Source: DASUPK01 sp035265665
GTDB taxonomy: Bacteria > Actinomycetota > Thermoleophilia > Solirubrobacterales > 70-9
Assembly: GCA_035265665.1 (NCBI GenBank)
Contig: DATFOK010000102.1
Span: 16,390 to 80,389, forward strand
Reading direction: 5' to 3'
Length of the DNA: 64,000 nucleotides
In this document: positions 24,318-32,954 of the stretch, in pieces
How positions within the stretch are numbered: the first letter of the stretch is position 1
How the letters are laid out: each line of letters starts with the position of its first letter
Translations under genes and position numbers: made by a program
Notes under the pieces: model-generated
Databases searched by the model: none
The model's input: only the letters and a program-made list of their open reading frames with translations
What the model was told of the DNA's origin: nothing

Positions 24318-25130
24318 CTAGCTCTTCACCTCGAAGACGAGGAACTCGGCCTCCTCGCCCTCGGCGGTCCGGTCCCTGGTGACCTCCATCCTGCTGGCCA
24401 GCGAGCGCAGCGATCCGGCTCCCGGCAGCTCCATCTCCTCCAGCAGCTTCTCCCCCGCGCCCTCGACGAGGGGACCCACGCGGACGTCCAAGGTGCCGTC
24501 ACCGTCCCTTATCGAGATCCCGACGCGTCCGTGCGCGAACTCGTCCCCGGCCGAGGAAGAGACCGCGTCGCCGAGCAGGACGGTGTCGGCGAGCCGATCG
24601 ACGGAGAACTCGGCCCGGGCGGCGAGCGCGCCGATCACCCGGGCCAAAACCGGCTTGACCATCTCGCCGGGAGTGATCGCCATCTCGAGCTCCTCGGGTG
24701 CCTCAGCATGCGTTCCATCCCCGTTGTTGCTGAACTGAGGCGCCTCATAGCTGAAGCGGATCGTGGTCCGGCTGCCCCGCCCGGCGCCGCCGCTGATCTC
24801 GAAGCCGTCAGAGAGAGCCGCGATCAGGGGAAGGCCGAGGCCGAGGGACTCGTCGCCCTGGTGGGCGCGGGGCCGGAAGCCCCGGCCCTCGTCCGCCACG
24901 TGGACGTCGAGCTCGCCGGAGCGAGGCTCGGCGGTCACCTCGAGCGGCCCGGGCTCGCCCTCGTAGGCGTGCAGCACCACGTTGTTGCAGGCCTCGCTGA
25001 CCACGGTCTTCAGATCGGCGATCCTGGAACTTGACAGGCCAAGCGCCTCGCCGAGGCCGGCGACGGCCTGCCGGACGACGATCACGTTCTCGGCGGTCGC
25101 CGGGAGGGTCAGCCGGAGCTCGCGAGTCAC
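24318..25130 (-). CDS. RsbW-like anti-sigma factor (HATPase_c) with extra C-terminal domain
   Basis: 270 residues. The first about 130 are a GHKL kinase domain: LKTVVSEACNNVVLHAYEG (N-box), DVHVADEGRGFRP (G1-box) and LGLGLPLIAALSDGFEI (G2-box). The remaining about 130 residues start after an acidic linker and contain VKPVLARVIGALAARAEFSVDRLADTVLLGDAVSS, which resembles a second, ATP-site-less anti-sigma fold. Single-domain RsbW proteins have about 140-160 residues, so this is a doubled form. The protein should bind and inhibit the convergent sigma factor and phosphorylate the STAS protein whose gene overlaps its start by 4 nt. Confidence 0.88.
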   Translation of the reverse strand: MTRELRLTLPATAENVIVVRQAVAGLGEALGLSSSRIADLKTVVSEACNNVVLHAYEGEPGPLEVTAEPRSGELDVHVADEGRGFRPRAHQGDESLGLGLPLIAALSDGFEISGGAGRGSRTTIRFSYEAPQFSNNGDGTHAEAPEELEMAITPGEMVKPVLARVIGALAARAEFSVDRLADTVLLGDAVSSSAGDEFAHGRVGISIRDGDGTLDVRVGPLVEGAGEKLLEEMELPGAGSLRSLASRMEVTRDRTAEGEEAEFLVFEVKS

Positions 25131-25531
25131 GGAGGAGGCTCCCCGGAATTGCCCGTGGCCGCCCTGACGGCCTCCTCCCGTCGGGCGTGCACGGGGAGCT
25201 CCGCCCGCAGGCCGGTGACCTCGAGAACGCGGTCAACCGCGTCTGAGCCGTTTGTCCGGGCGACGGCGAAACCGATCTTCCCCTCCGCCGCGCGCCGTCG
25301 CCCATCCAGGATCACGCCGAGGATGGACGAGTCGATGAAGGTGGCGGGCGAGAGGTCCAGGATCGTGGCGACGCCCTCGTCGAGCAGTCCTTCGAGGCGA
25401 CGCCTCAGGCTCGGCGCAGTGCTGAGGTCGTGCTCGCCTGAGATCGTGAGTACTGCCAAGCTTTGGTCCTTCCGCTCGAGCGCGAGTTCCCCCGTCCGCA
25501 CATCGGCGGAAATACCTCGTTTTGAGGTCAC
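25127..25531 (-). CDS. STAS-domain anti-anti-sigma factor (RsbV-like)
   Basis: 134 residues. SLAVLTISGEHDLSTAPSLRRRLEGLL opens the STAS fold, and LDLSPATFIDSSILGVIL at about 68-85 carries the phosphorylatable Ser of the DSS motif. An N-terminal extension of about 20 residues and a Pro-rich tail are dispensable-looking. In the partner switch, dephosphorylated STAS protein binds the RsbW-like kinase and frees the sigma factor. Its stop overlaps the kinase start (25127-25130), consistent with fixed stoichiometry. The start codon abuts the stop of the potC-like gene at 25532, so read-through from the transporter operon is possible. Confidence 0.93.
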   Translation of the reverse strand: MTSKRGISADVRTGELALERKDQSLAVLTISGEHDLSTAPSLRRRLEGLLDEGVATILDLSPATFIDSSILGVILDGRRRAAEGKIGFAVARTNGSDAVDRVLEVTGLRAELPVHARREEAVRAATGNSGEPPP

Positions 25532-26410
25532 TCAAACCTCCTGCTCAGGACGCACTGACGCCATCCGCTCCGCTCTGCGCTGCTGCCAGAGGACGAAGAT
25601 GATCGCCAACACGGTGACGACGAAGAGCATCGTCGCCAGCACGTTGACCTGAACCGGGATGCCCCTGAGGTGCGCGGCGAAGACGTAGATCGGGAACGTC
25701 TCCGTGGTGCCCTTGTTGAAGTCGGAGACGATGAAGTCGTCCACGGAGAGGGCGAACGCGAGCAGCGCCGCCGCGAGGATGCCGGGGCGGAGCAGGGGGA
25801 AGGTCACGTATCTGAACGTCTCAATCGGAGTCGCCCCGAGGTCCGCCGCCGCATCCTCGACGCTGCGGTCGAAGCCGATCAGCCGTGAACGGACCACCAC
25901 CACCACGAAGCTGATCGTGAACATGATGTGGGCGATCAGCAGGGTCTGGAACCCGAGCGAGAGCCCGTAGGTCAGGAACATCGAGAGCAGCGCCGCCCCC
26001 ATCACGATCTCGGGAGTTGCCATCGGCAGGACGAGCAGCAGGTTCGAGGCACCGCGTCCAAAGAACCGATGGCGGACGAGCGCAATCGCCATCAGTGTCC
26101 CGATCGCCGTTGACGCCAGGGTGGCCAGCGCGGCCAGCTGAAAGGACGTCACGAGGGCCGAGTTCAAGTCGGGCACCGAGAAGGCGTGTTCCCAGTACTC
26201 GAGCGTGAAGCCGTTGTTGATCGCGAATGCGAGCCGGTCCCTGTTCTCGGAAGCGTCCGCGAACGAAAAAACCGCGATCACCGCGATCGGGATCAGCATG
26301 TAGGCGACCGCGAAGCCCGCGTAGATCGTCAGCGCGTTCCGTCTCAACCACGACCAGGCACGCGTCGGTGCCGAGATCGATGGCCTCACGGTCGCGGTCG
26401 CGGACTCCAT
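25532..26410 (-). CDS. potC: Spermidine/putrescine-type ABC transporter permease (PotC-like)
   Basis: 292 residues with six membrane segments, e.g. LTIYAGFAVAYMLIPIAVIAVFSFA, SNLLLVLPMATPEIVMGAALLSMFL and VNVLATMLFVVTVLAIIFVLW. The inner-membrane-permease coupling loop EDAAADLGATPIETFRYVTFPLLRPGI at about 182-208 contains the conserved EAAxxLGA...P. Together with PotB it forms the channel. The gene is the last of a potA-potD-potB-potC order on the minus strand, 2 nt after potB. Substrate class is inferred from the binding protein and the divergent amine-catabolic operon. Confidence 0.9.
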   Translation of the reverse strand: MESATATVRPSISAPTRAWSWLRRNALTIYAGFAVAYMLIPIAVIAVFSFADASENRDRLAFAINNGFTLEYWEHAFSVPDLNSALVTSFQLAALATLASTAIGTLMAIALVRHRFFGRGASNLLLVLPMATPEIVMGAALLSMFLTYGLSLGFQTLLIAHIMFTISFVVVVVRSRLIGFDRSVEDAAADLGATPIETFRYVTFPLLRPGILAAALLAFALSVDDFIVSDFNKGTTETFPIYVFAAHLRGIPVQVNVLATMLFVVTVLAIIFVLWQQRRAERMASVRPEQEV

Positions 26411-26412
26411 CC

Positions 26413-27312
26413 CTACCGAACCTCTTCCTCGCTGCCGGTGAATGCCTCCGTACCGGCGAGCCGGATGTAGATGAACACGATGATCAGGACGGCCGCCATC
26501 ATCAGGAAGGAGAGGGCGGCGGCCAGGGGATAGTCGCTCTGCTCCAGGTAGCTGGACTGGATCCTGTTGCCGACCATCGTGTTGTTGGCGCCGCCCAGGA
26601 ATTCCGCATTGATGTAGTCCCCGGACGCCGGAATGAAGGTCAAGATGACGCCCGCAATCACGCCCGGCGTCGTCAAGGGCAGGGTGACCCGAAGGAAGGC
26701 CTGTCTGGACGAGGCGTAGAGGTCCTTGCCCGCCTCGATCAGGCTGGTATCGATCCGCTCGAGGCTCGCATAGATCGGCAGGACCATGAACGGGAGGAAG
26801 TTGTAGGTGAGGCCGGCGATGACGGCTCCGGAGGTGGCCAGCACCCGGCCGTCGTCGGGAACGAGCTGGAGGAACTTGAGCACGTCGACGATCGGACTGG
26901 CGTCGGAAAGGATCGTCTCCCAGGCGACGGTCCGGATCAGGTAGGTCGTGAAGAAGGGCGCGATCACCGCGAACAGCAGCGGCAGGCGCCAGCGCGGATT
27001 GATCTTGAGCGCGATCGCGTAGGCGAGCGGGTAGGCGATCAGCAGGGCGATGATCGTCGCGGCGCCCGAGTAGTAGAAGGTGCGCACGATCTGCTCGACC
27101 CGGCCGTCAAGCGCGTCCGGGTAATTGGCGAACTCCCAGCTGAAGGTGAAGCCCTCCGGCGTGTTCGGGACACCGGAGCGCAGCGACATCTCCCCCATGA
27201 AATACATGGGGACGATGAAGAACAGGATCAGGAAGATCGCGCCGGGCGCGAGCAGGCCGTAGGGGATCAGGGGCCGGCGAAGAGTCGCCGCAGAGCGTTC
27301 CCGCTTCCGCAT
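26413..27312 (-). CDS. potB: Spermidine/putrescine-type ABC transporter permease (PotB-like)
   Basis: 299 residues; ATG 27312 follows GGAGGAATCGAGA. A basic N-terminus precedes LLAPGAIFLILFFIVPMYFMG and five more membrane spans. SLIEAGKDLYASSRQAFLRVTLPLTTPGVIAG near 190-221 is the EAA coupling loop for the ATPase, with YASS in place of the usual LGAS. TAVAWETILSD-type loops and FIPASGDYINAEFLGGANN are typical of PotB and not PotC. Forms the heterodimeric channel with the next gene. Confidence 0.9.
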   Translation of the reverse strand: MRKRERSAATLRRPLIPYGLLAPGAIFLILFFIVPMYFMGEMSLRSGVPNTPEGFTFSWEFANYPDALDGRVEQIVRTFYYSGAATIIALLIAYPLAYAIALKINPRWRLPLLFAVIAPFFTTYLIRTVAWETILSDASPIVDVLKFLQLVPDDGRVLATSGAVIAGLTYNFLPFMVLPIYASLERIDTSLIEAGKDLYASSRQAFLRVTLPLTTPGVIAGVILTFIPASGDYINAEFLGGANNTMVGNRIQSSYLEQSDYPLAAALSFLMMAAVLIIVFIYIRLAGTEAFTGSEEEVR

Positions 27313-27329
27313 TCTCGATTCCTCCGCCG

Positions 27330-27349
27330 GCGCCCTTATGCGAGGGCGC
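27330..27349. promoter_or_regulatory. Intra-operon stem-loop between potD and potB
   Basis: GCGCCCT (27330-27336) pairs perfectly with AGGGCGC (27343-27349) around a 6-nt loop, just after the binding-protein stop. Such hairpins typically protect the abundant upstream mRNA half or attenuate permease expression. Confidence 0.5.
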
Positions 27350-27373
27350 GCGCCAGCGCGACCCGTTCAGTCA

Positions 27374-28528
27374 TTAGCCTGAGACGACCTCCTGGAAGGC
27401 GGCCTCGACCTCAGCCACGTCCTCCGGGCTGCCCGGGGGATCCGGATCCTCGGAGCAATTCGCGATCTCCGCCTCGGTCGGGAAGATCTTCGGATCGTTC
27501 GCGAGCTTCGGGTCTTCCTTCTGGAGGATCTCCTGAACGCCGGCGACCGGCGTCACGTACTGGACGTATTCCGTGATCTTCGCCGCGTTCTCGGGCGTAT
27601 ACGCGAAGTCCAGGAACGCGAGCGCCGCCGGGGTGTTCGGTGCGCCGACCGGGATCACGGCCTGGTCGAAGAACAGATCGCAGCCATCCGTCGGCCTGCG
27701 CCACTCGACGCCCTCCCTGCCGATCAGGGACGTATCGCCGGACCAGCCGATCGCGGCGACGATGTTGCCGCTAGTCAGGTCCTCCGTGTACTCGTTCCCG
27801 GTGAAGCGGCGGATCTGCCCCGAATCGCGCGCCTCGCGGACCTTGTCGATCGCCGCCAGCCAGTCCTCCTTCGTGGCCTCGTCAGGATTGACCCCCTCGC
27901 TCTGCAGGACGAGCGGAATCGTGTCGCGCATCTCGGTCAGCATCGTCACCTTGCCCTTGTACTTCGGGTCGAAGAGCTGGGCGACCGAGGTGATCTCAGG
28001 AGCCTGGTTGGTGTCGACGAAGACCCCGGTCTGGCCACCCTGCCAGGGAATCGAGAATTTCCGCTCCGGGTCGGTCGTCGACTCCTCGAACTGCGGCAGG
28101 ATGTTCTGGAAGACCGTCGGCAGGTCGGCGTGATTGATCTCCTGCAGGTAGCCGAGGTCGTACATCCGCTTCGCCATCCAGTCGGTGACGACGAACAGGC
28201 TGCGGCCGCCTGAGCTGCCCTGATCGAGCTGCGGCTTCAGCTTGTTGAAGAAGACGACGTTGTCGTTGACGTCCTCCTTGTACTCGGTCTGGACGCCGCT
28301 TTGCTGCTCGAACTGGGGGATGGTGCCGTCCGGGCCCGGGTCGACGTATCCAGGCCAGTTCGAGATCAGGACGTCGCCGCTTGGCGGCCCGCCCTTGGCG
28401 ACGGTGACATCGGCCGTGTCGCCGCCGCCGACCCCGTCGTCGTCGCCGCCGCAGGCGGCGAGCCCGACCGCGACCGCCAGGGCGACGGCGCCAACTACCA
28501 GGGCATTGGCCCTCTGCTTGATTGTCAC
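27374..28528 (-). CDS. potD: Spermidine/putrescine-binding lipoprotein (PotD-like)
   Basis: 384 residues from GTG 28528, preferred because AGGAGG lies 9 nt upstream; ATG 28546 would place that motif inside the coding region. The signal peptide ANALVVGAVALAVAVGLAACG ends in a lipobox (LAAC), so the protein is membrane-anchored. The mature protein starts with an acidic linker and then VLISNWPGYVDPG, the PotD/PotF strand that forms the amine pocket. SIPWQGGQTGVFVD, NIVAAIGWSGDTSLI and FLDFAYTPENAAKITEYVQYVTPV follow in the order of class I polyamine-binding proteins. It captures the substrate for the PotB/PotC channel. Confidence 0.9.
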   Translation of the reverse strand: MTIKQRANALVVGAVALAVAVGLAACGGDDDGVGGGDTADVTVAKGGPPSGDVLISNWPGYVDPGPDGTIPQFEQQSGVQTEYKEDVNDNVVFFNKLKPQLDQGSSGGRSLFVVTDWMAKRMYDLGYLQEINHADLPTVFQNILPQFEESTTDPERKFSIPWQGGQTGVFVDTNQAPEITSVAQLFDPKYKGKVTMLTEMRDTIPLVLQSEGVNPDEATKEDWLAAIDKVREARDSGQIRRFTGNEYTEDLTSGNIVAAIGWSGDTSLIGREGVEWRRPTDGCDLFFDQAVIPVGAPNTPAALAFLDFAYTPENAAKITEYVQYVTPVAGVQEILQKEDPKLANDPKIFPTEAEIANCSEDPDPPGSPEDVAEVEAAFQEVVSG

Positions 28529-28547
28529 TTTCGAGTTCCTCCTCATG

Positions 28548-29702
28548 TCAAGTCGATTCGGCCGCCGCTTCCACGGCAGGGGCCGCTCCATTTGTCTTGG
28601 ACTCCCTCACCACGTGCATGTGCTCGGGGGCCCAGGAAAGCTGCACCCTTGCCCCTCCGCCCGGAAGCCGCTGGCGCTGCGCCTCATCCGTGTTAGGCAC
28701 GAGCACCGTCATACGCACATCTCCTGAGAGCCGGACGATCAACTGAGTCGAGGTCCCCAGGTAGAGCGAGCTCTCGACCAATCCCTCGACGCTCGGCTGA
28801 TTCCCATTCCCCGAGCCGATCGTAAGCTTTTCCGGCCGGACCACTGCGTGGCAGCGCTCCCCGGGACTGAACCCGTCCACGTCCGTTCGCACCTGAACGC
28901 CGGTGTCGAGCTCGATCTCGCCCGGCTGACCGCTCTTGCGGACCGTACCGGGCATCAGGTTGGAGACGCCGATGAACCCGGCCACGAAAGTGGTCGCCGG
29001 GCGGTCGTAGACCTCCTCGGGATCCCCGATCTGTTCGATCCGTCCCTGGTTCATGACCGCGATCCGGTCGGACATCGTCAGGGCCTCCTCCTGGTCATGG
29101 GTGACATAGGCGAAGGTGATCCCGACCTCGCGCTGGATCCCCTTGAGCTCGACCTGCAGTCGCTTTCGTAGCTTCAGATCGAGGGCGCCGAGCGGCTCGT
29201 CGAGCAGGAGCACCCGTGGCCGGTTGACGAGGGCACGAGCGAGCGCGACGCGCTGCTGCATGCCGCCGGAGAGCTGCGCCGGGCGGCGGTTCGCCTCGCC
29301 GGCGAGTCCCACCCGCTCGAGCTCCTCGCGGACTCGCCGGTCGATCTCCTGCTTGCCTGTGCCCTTACGGCGCAGGCCGAAGGCGACGTTCTCCTTGACG
29401 CTCAGGTGAGGGAAGAGGGCATAGCTCTGGAAGACGGTGTTGGTGGGGCGCTTGTGCGGCGGGATCCCCAGCATGTCCACGTCATCGATCGCCAGGCGTC
29501 CCGCGCTGACCTCCTCGAAGCCGGCGATCATCCGCAGCGTCGTCGTCTTGCCGCAGCCGCTCGGGCCGAGCATGGTGAAGAACTCGCCTTCGGCGATGTC
29601 GAGGTCGATCGCGTCGACCGCCGTCAGCTCACCGAAGCGCTTGGTGACGGAGTCGAGTACGACGCACGGGCCGCCGTTCCGCGTTCCGTCTCCGCTCTCC
29701 AA
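28548..29702 (-). CDS. potA: Spermidine/putrescine-type ABC transporter ATPase (PotA-like)
   Basis: 384 residues. VTKRFGELTAVDAIDLDI leads to Walker A GPSGCGKT at about 46-53, Q-loop VFQSYALFPH, signature LSGGMQQRVALARAL near 143, Walker B VLLLDEPLGALD and the H-loop VTHDQEEA. After residue about 240 the TOBE/regulatory domain typical of PotA (FIGVSNLMPGTV, HAVVRPEKL) is present. First gene of the potA-D-B-C operon; transcription would start in the 262-nt gap shared with the divergent aminotransferase operon. Confidence 0.93.
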   Translation of the reverse strand: MESGDGTRNGGPCVVLDSVTKRFGELTAVDAIDLDIAEGEFFTMLGPSGCGKTTTLRMIAGFEEVSAGRLAIDDVDMLGIPPHKRPTNTVFQSYALFPHLSVKENVAFGLRRKGTGKQEIDRRVREELERVGLAGEANRRPAQLSGGMQQRVALARALVNRPRVLLLDEPLGALDLKLRKRLQVELKGIQREVGITFAYVTHDQEEALTMSDRIAVMNQGRIEQIGDPEEVYDRPATTFVAGFIGVSNLMPGTVRKSGQPGEIELDTGVQVRTDVDGFSPGERCHAVVRPEKLTIGSGNGNQPSVEGLVESSLYLGTSTQLIVRLSGDVRMTVLVPNTDEAQRQRLPGGGARVQLSWAPEHMHVVRESKTNGAAPAVEAAAEST

Positions 29703-29964
29703 GCTCGTCTCCTTCCCGCTCCCCGGATGCCGTGGGAGTGTTCGTCATGCCCCGATCGGGCTCCGCCGCGACAAATTAGCCACCGCGGATGCCCGAGCGT
29801 AAGAACCGCGACGAATCGTCGCAAGGGGCGAAAGCCCTAAAAGTCCAATGCGCGGTTGTACATACTGTATAAGCGGCCGGAGGCTGATTTCACACAATTC
29901 CGCTTGTAGCCCCGAGTGCGTGAGGGTAGTTTTGTACGGGGAGGCTAGACACAGGAGGAGACGG
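29703..29964. promoter_or_regulatory. Divergent control region between pot operon and amine-catabolic operon
   Basis: No gene fits here. It contains a perfect palindrome at 29808-29822 (GCGACGA-A-TCGTCGC), a GGGC-GAAA-GCCC tetraloop hairpin at about 29826-29837, and an AT-richer patch with TACA-TAC-TGTA symmetry near 29859-29869. TTGTAC is repeated at about 29857 and 29931. Any of these could bind the PucR regulator encoded at 31404; none matches a site I know with certainty. The aminotransferase ATG has ACAGGAGGAG upstream. Confidence 0.45.
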
Positions 29965-31404
29965 ATGGCAGCACCGACGAGCGCCGCGGAGACGGCCCAG
30001 GCAGAGGCGACCGCGCTTCAGGAGCAGGCGCGGCGGCATCTCTGGATGCACTTCACGCGGATGGGCGCCTACGGGCCCGACCATGAGGTTCCGATCATCG
30101 TCCGCGGCGAAGGCTGCTACGTCTGGGACGACCACGGCAACCGCTATCTCGATGGCCTCTCGGCGCTCTTCTGCGTCAACTCCGGCCACGGCCGGGCGGA
30201 GCTCGGCGATGCGATGGCGGCGCAGGTCCGCGAGCTCGACTTCATCACGGTTTGGAGCTACGCCCATCCGAGGGCGATCGAGCTCGCCACCAGGATCGCC
30301 TCGCTGGCTCCCGGCGACCTGAACCACGTCTTCTTCACCAACAGCGGCTCGGAGGCCGTCGAGTCCGCCTTCAAACTCGCGCGCGCCTACCACCGCACGA
30401 GGGGCAACGGCCAGAAGGTCAAGCTGATCGCCCGCGAGATCGCCTACCACGGCACCACGCTCGGGGCGCTCGCCGCGACCGGCATCCCCGCCCTGCGCAG
30501 CGCCTTCGAGCCGCTCGCCCCCGGCGGCGTCCACGTCCCGAACACGCTCAGCTATCGCTGGCCGGCGGACAGGGACCCGCTCTGGGCGGCCAACCAGATC
30601 GAGGAGGCGATCCAGTTCGAGGGGCCCGAGACCGTGGCGGCGGTGATCCTCGAGCCGCTGCAGAATGCAGGCGGCTGCATCCCGCCACAGGAGGGCTACT
30701 TCGATCGCGTGCGGGAGATCTGCGACCGCCATGACGTCCTGCTGATCTCCGACGAGGTGATCTGCGCCTGGGGCCGGCTCGGCCACTGGTTCGGCTGCCA
30801 GCGCTACGGCTTCCAGCCGGACATCATGACCGTCGCCAAGGCCCTGACCTCGGCCTACGTCCCGATGGGCGGGATGATCGCCTCGGATCGGGTCTTCGAG
30901 CCCTTCGCCCACGACACATCGATGTTCGCCCACGGCTCGACCTTCGCGGGCCATCCCGTCTCGGCCGCCGTCGCATTGGCGAACCTCGACGTCTTCGAGC
31001 GAGAGGACCTCTGCGGGCACGTCCGCGCCAAGGAGGCGGAGTTCAGGGCGGCGCTCGAGTCGCTCTACGACATCCCGATCGTCGGGGACGTGCGGGGTGA
31101 CGGCTACTTCTTCGCGATCGAGCTGGTCAAGGACCAGGAGACGAAGGAGTCCTTCGACCACGAGGAATCGGAGAGCCTCCTGCGGGGTTTCCTCTCCGGC
31201 GAGCTCTACCGGCGCGGGCTGATCTGCCGCGCCGACGACCGCGGTGACCCCGTCGTCCAGCTTTCACCGCCGCTGATCGCCGATACGGAGCAGTTCGAGG
31301 AGATCGTGGACGTGCTTCGCCCGACCCTCGAGGAAGCAGCCCGGCGCGTGGATCGGGGGAGCGCTGAAGCGCGGGCGCGCCCAGGGGCCCGCCTAGGACA
31401 CTGA
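29965..31404 (+). CDS. Class III aminotransferase (omega-amino acid/putrescine:pyruvate type)
   Basis: 479 residues from ATG 29965. The fold-type I, class III pattern is complete: YVWDDHGNRYLDGLSALFCVNSGHG near 53-77, FFTNSGSEAVESAFKLARAY near 122-141, the PLP-phosphate and ring contacts in AREIAYHGTTLG, DEVICAWGRLG near 265, and the Schiff-base Lys in TVAKALTSAYVPMGG near 291. The WMHFTRMGAY start and LFCVNSGHGR match the beta-alanine/putrescine:pyruvate subgroup. It should move an amino group from a terminal amine to pyruvate, giving an aldehyde and alanine. Alanine dehydrogenase and an aminobutyraldehyde-type dehydrogenase in the same operon agree with this. Confidence 0.9.
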   Translation: MAAPTSAAETAQAEATALQEQARRHLWMHFTRMGAYGPDHEVPIIVRGEGCYVWDDHGNRYLDGLSALFCVNSGHGRAELGDAMAAQVRELDFITVWSYAHPRAIELATRIASLAPGDLNHVFFTNSGSEAVESAFKLARAYHRTRGNGQKVKLIAREIAYHGTTLGALAATGIPALRSAFEPLAPGGVHVPNTLSYRWPADRDPLWAANQIEEAIQFEGPETVAAVILEPLQNAGGCIPPQEGYFDRVREICDRHDVLLISDEVICAWGRLGHWFGCQRYGFQPDIMTVAKALTSAYVPMGGMIASDRVFEPFAHDTSMFAHGSTFAGHPVSAAVALANLDVFEREDLCGHVRAKEAEFRAALESLYDIPIVGDVRGDGYFFAIELVKDQETKESFDHEESESLLRGFLSGELYRRGLICRADDRGDPVVQLSPPLIADTEQFEEIVDVLRPTLEEAARRVDRGSAEARARPGARLGH

Positions 31405-32954
31405 TGCTCACCATCGAGAGCCTCACCACCGAGCTCGGCCTGAAGGTCTCGGCGGGCGCGGAGGCTGCGGGCGAGCGGGAGATCCGCTGGGTGCACATCA
31501 CCGAGCTGCTCGACCCGACGCCCTGGCTCTCGGGCGGGGAGCTCCTGCTCACCACGGGGATCAGGCTGGAGAACGCCGAGAAGCAGCGCAAGTTCATCCG
31601 CCTTTTGTCCGAATCGGGCGTCGCCGGGCTCGGGTTCGGAACCGGCTTCGACCACGCCAAGGTCCCGAAGGCGCTGCTCAGCGAGGCCGACGCGAACGCA
31701 TTCCCGGTCTTCGAGGTCCCCTACGAGACCCCGTTCATCGCGATCACCGAGGCGGCCTTCAGCCGGCTCGTGAACGAGCAGTACGACGTGCTCTCCCGGG
31801 GGATCGCGGTGAACGAGCGGCTCGAGCGGCTCGTCCTCCAAGGGGGAGGACTGAACGAGATCGCGCGCGAGATCGCCGCCGCCGTCGGCGGCAGCTCGAT
31901 GGTCCTCGATGCGCGAGGCGAAGTCCTGGCGAGCGGCGGGCGCAAGCTTCCCGGGTACATGCTCGACGCGATCCGCGAGGAGGTGCAGCCGCGCGGAATG
32001 GCCGCGGCTCCCTTCGTGCCGAGCCAGACCGACCTGCGGGGCAGGGCGCTTGCCCATCCCGTCTCCCCGAGAGCGGGAGCCGCCGAGGCCTGGCTGATGG
32101 TCGTGCGGCGTTCCGGGGAGCTGGGCGACTTCGAGCGGCTCTGCGTCCAGCAGGCGGCGATCGTGGTCGCCCTCGAGCTGATGCGCGAGCGCGTGGCCAG
32201 CGAGACTGAGCGGCGCCTCTCCGGCGAGGTTCTCGCTGCGACGCTCTCCGGGCGCCTCGGCGCCGATGACGTACGCGACCGGCTCGCGCCCTTCGGAATC
32301 GGCGGGCGGGCGGTCGTCCTCGCCTTCGAGCTCGGGGATGCCGCGGCCGCCGAGGCGACGCTCGCCGAGTTCCTCTCCAGCCAGAACCGCCCCGCCCTGG
32401 TCGCCCCGCATGCGGCGGGCCGCCGCGAGCTGCTTTGCGCGATCGTCGACGGAGGCAAGGGCGATCCGCTCGAGCTCGCCGGCGAGGCCCGCTCCCGGCT
32501 CGAGACCGCGCACGGGTCGACGCGCGCCGCCGCCAGCCGCTCCATGCCGACGGAGCGCGTCCGCCACTCCTTCCACGAGGCGCGCTGCGCTCTGGAGGCG
32601 ACCGGCTTCTCCAACGGCGCCGCGCCCGAGGTCGCGTGCCATCGCGACCTGGGTGCGTTCACCCTGCTGCTCTCGGTTCAGGACACCGAGGCGCTCCGTC
32701 TCTACTGCGAGAGCGTGCTCGGTCCGATCGAGGATTCGGACGAGCGCTACGCCGGTGAGCTGCTCCGCTCGCTGGAGGCCTACATCGACCGCAACGGGCA
32801 CTGGGAGCGAGCGGCCGGAGACTGCTTCTGTCATCGCCACACCCTCCGTTACCGGATCAAGCGCATAGAGGAGCTCACCGGGCGCGACCTGAGCCGGGCC
32901 AACGACCGGGTCGAGCTCTGGCTCGCGCTGCGGGCCAAGGAGCTGATCGCGTGA
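31404..32954 (+). CDS. PucR-family transcriptional regulator
   Basis: 516 residues; its ATG shares one base with the upstream TGA. The N-terminal PucR domain reads MLTIESLTTELGLKVSAG ... WVHITELLDPTPWLSGGELLLTTGI (about 28-52). A central GGDEF-like/CdaR region spans about 270-380, and the C-terminal helix-turn-helix is RSLEAYIDRNGHWERAAGDCFCHRHTLRYRIKRIEELTG (about 455-493). PucR-like proteins respond to nitrogen compounds such as purines, GABA or polyamines. Sitting second in the amine operon it probably controls that operon and the divergent pot genes. Effector unknown. Confidence 0.92.
   Translation: MLTIESLTTELGLKVSAGAEAAGEREIRWVHITELLDPTPWLSGGELLLTTGIRLENAEKQRKFIRLLSESGVAGLGFGTGFDHAKVPKALLSEADANAFPVFEVPYETPFIAITEAAFSRLVNEQYDVLSRGIAVNERLERLVLQGGGLNEIAREIAAAVGGSSMVLDARGEVLASGGRKLPGYMLDAIREEVQPRGMAAAPFVPSQTDLRGRALAHPVSPRAGAAEAWLMVVRRSGELGDFERLCVQQAAIVVALELMRERVASETERRLSGEVLAATLSGRLGADDVRDRLAPFGIGGRAVVLAFELGDAAAAEATLAEFLSSQNRPALVAPHAAGRRELLCAIVDGGKGDPLELAGEARSRLETAHGSTRAAASRSMPTERVRHSFHEARCALEATGFSNGAAPEVACHRDLGAFTLLLSVQDTEALRLYCESVLGPIEDSDERYAGELLRSLEAYIDRNGHWERAAGDCFCHRHTLRYRIKRIEELTGRDLSRANDRVELWLALRAKELIA

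Noticed and set aside
28301..28696. Long open frames on the strand opposite to the pot genes
   Set aside because: High-GC codon bias creates long antisense frames throughout the window; these lack start signals and recognisable domains.
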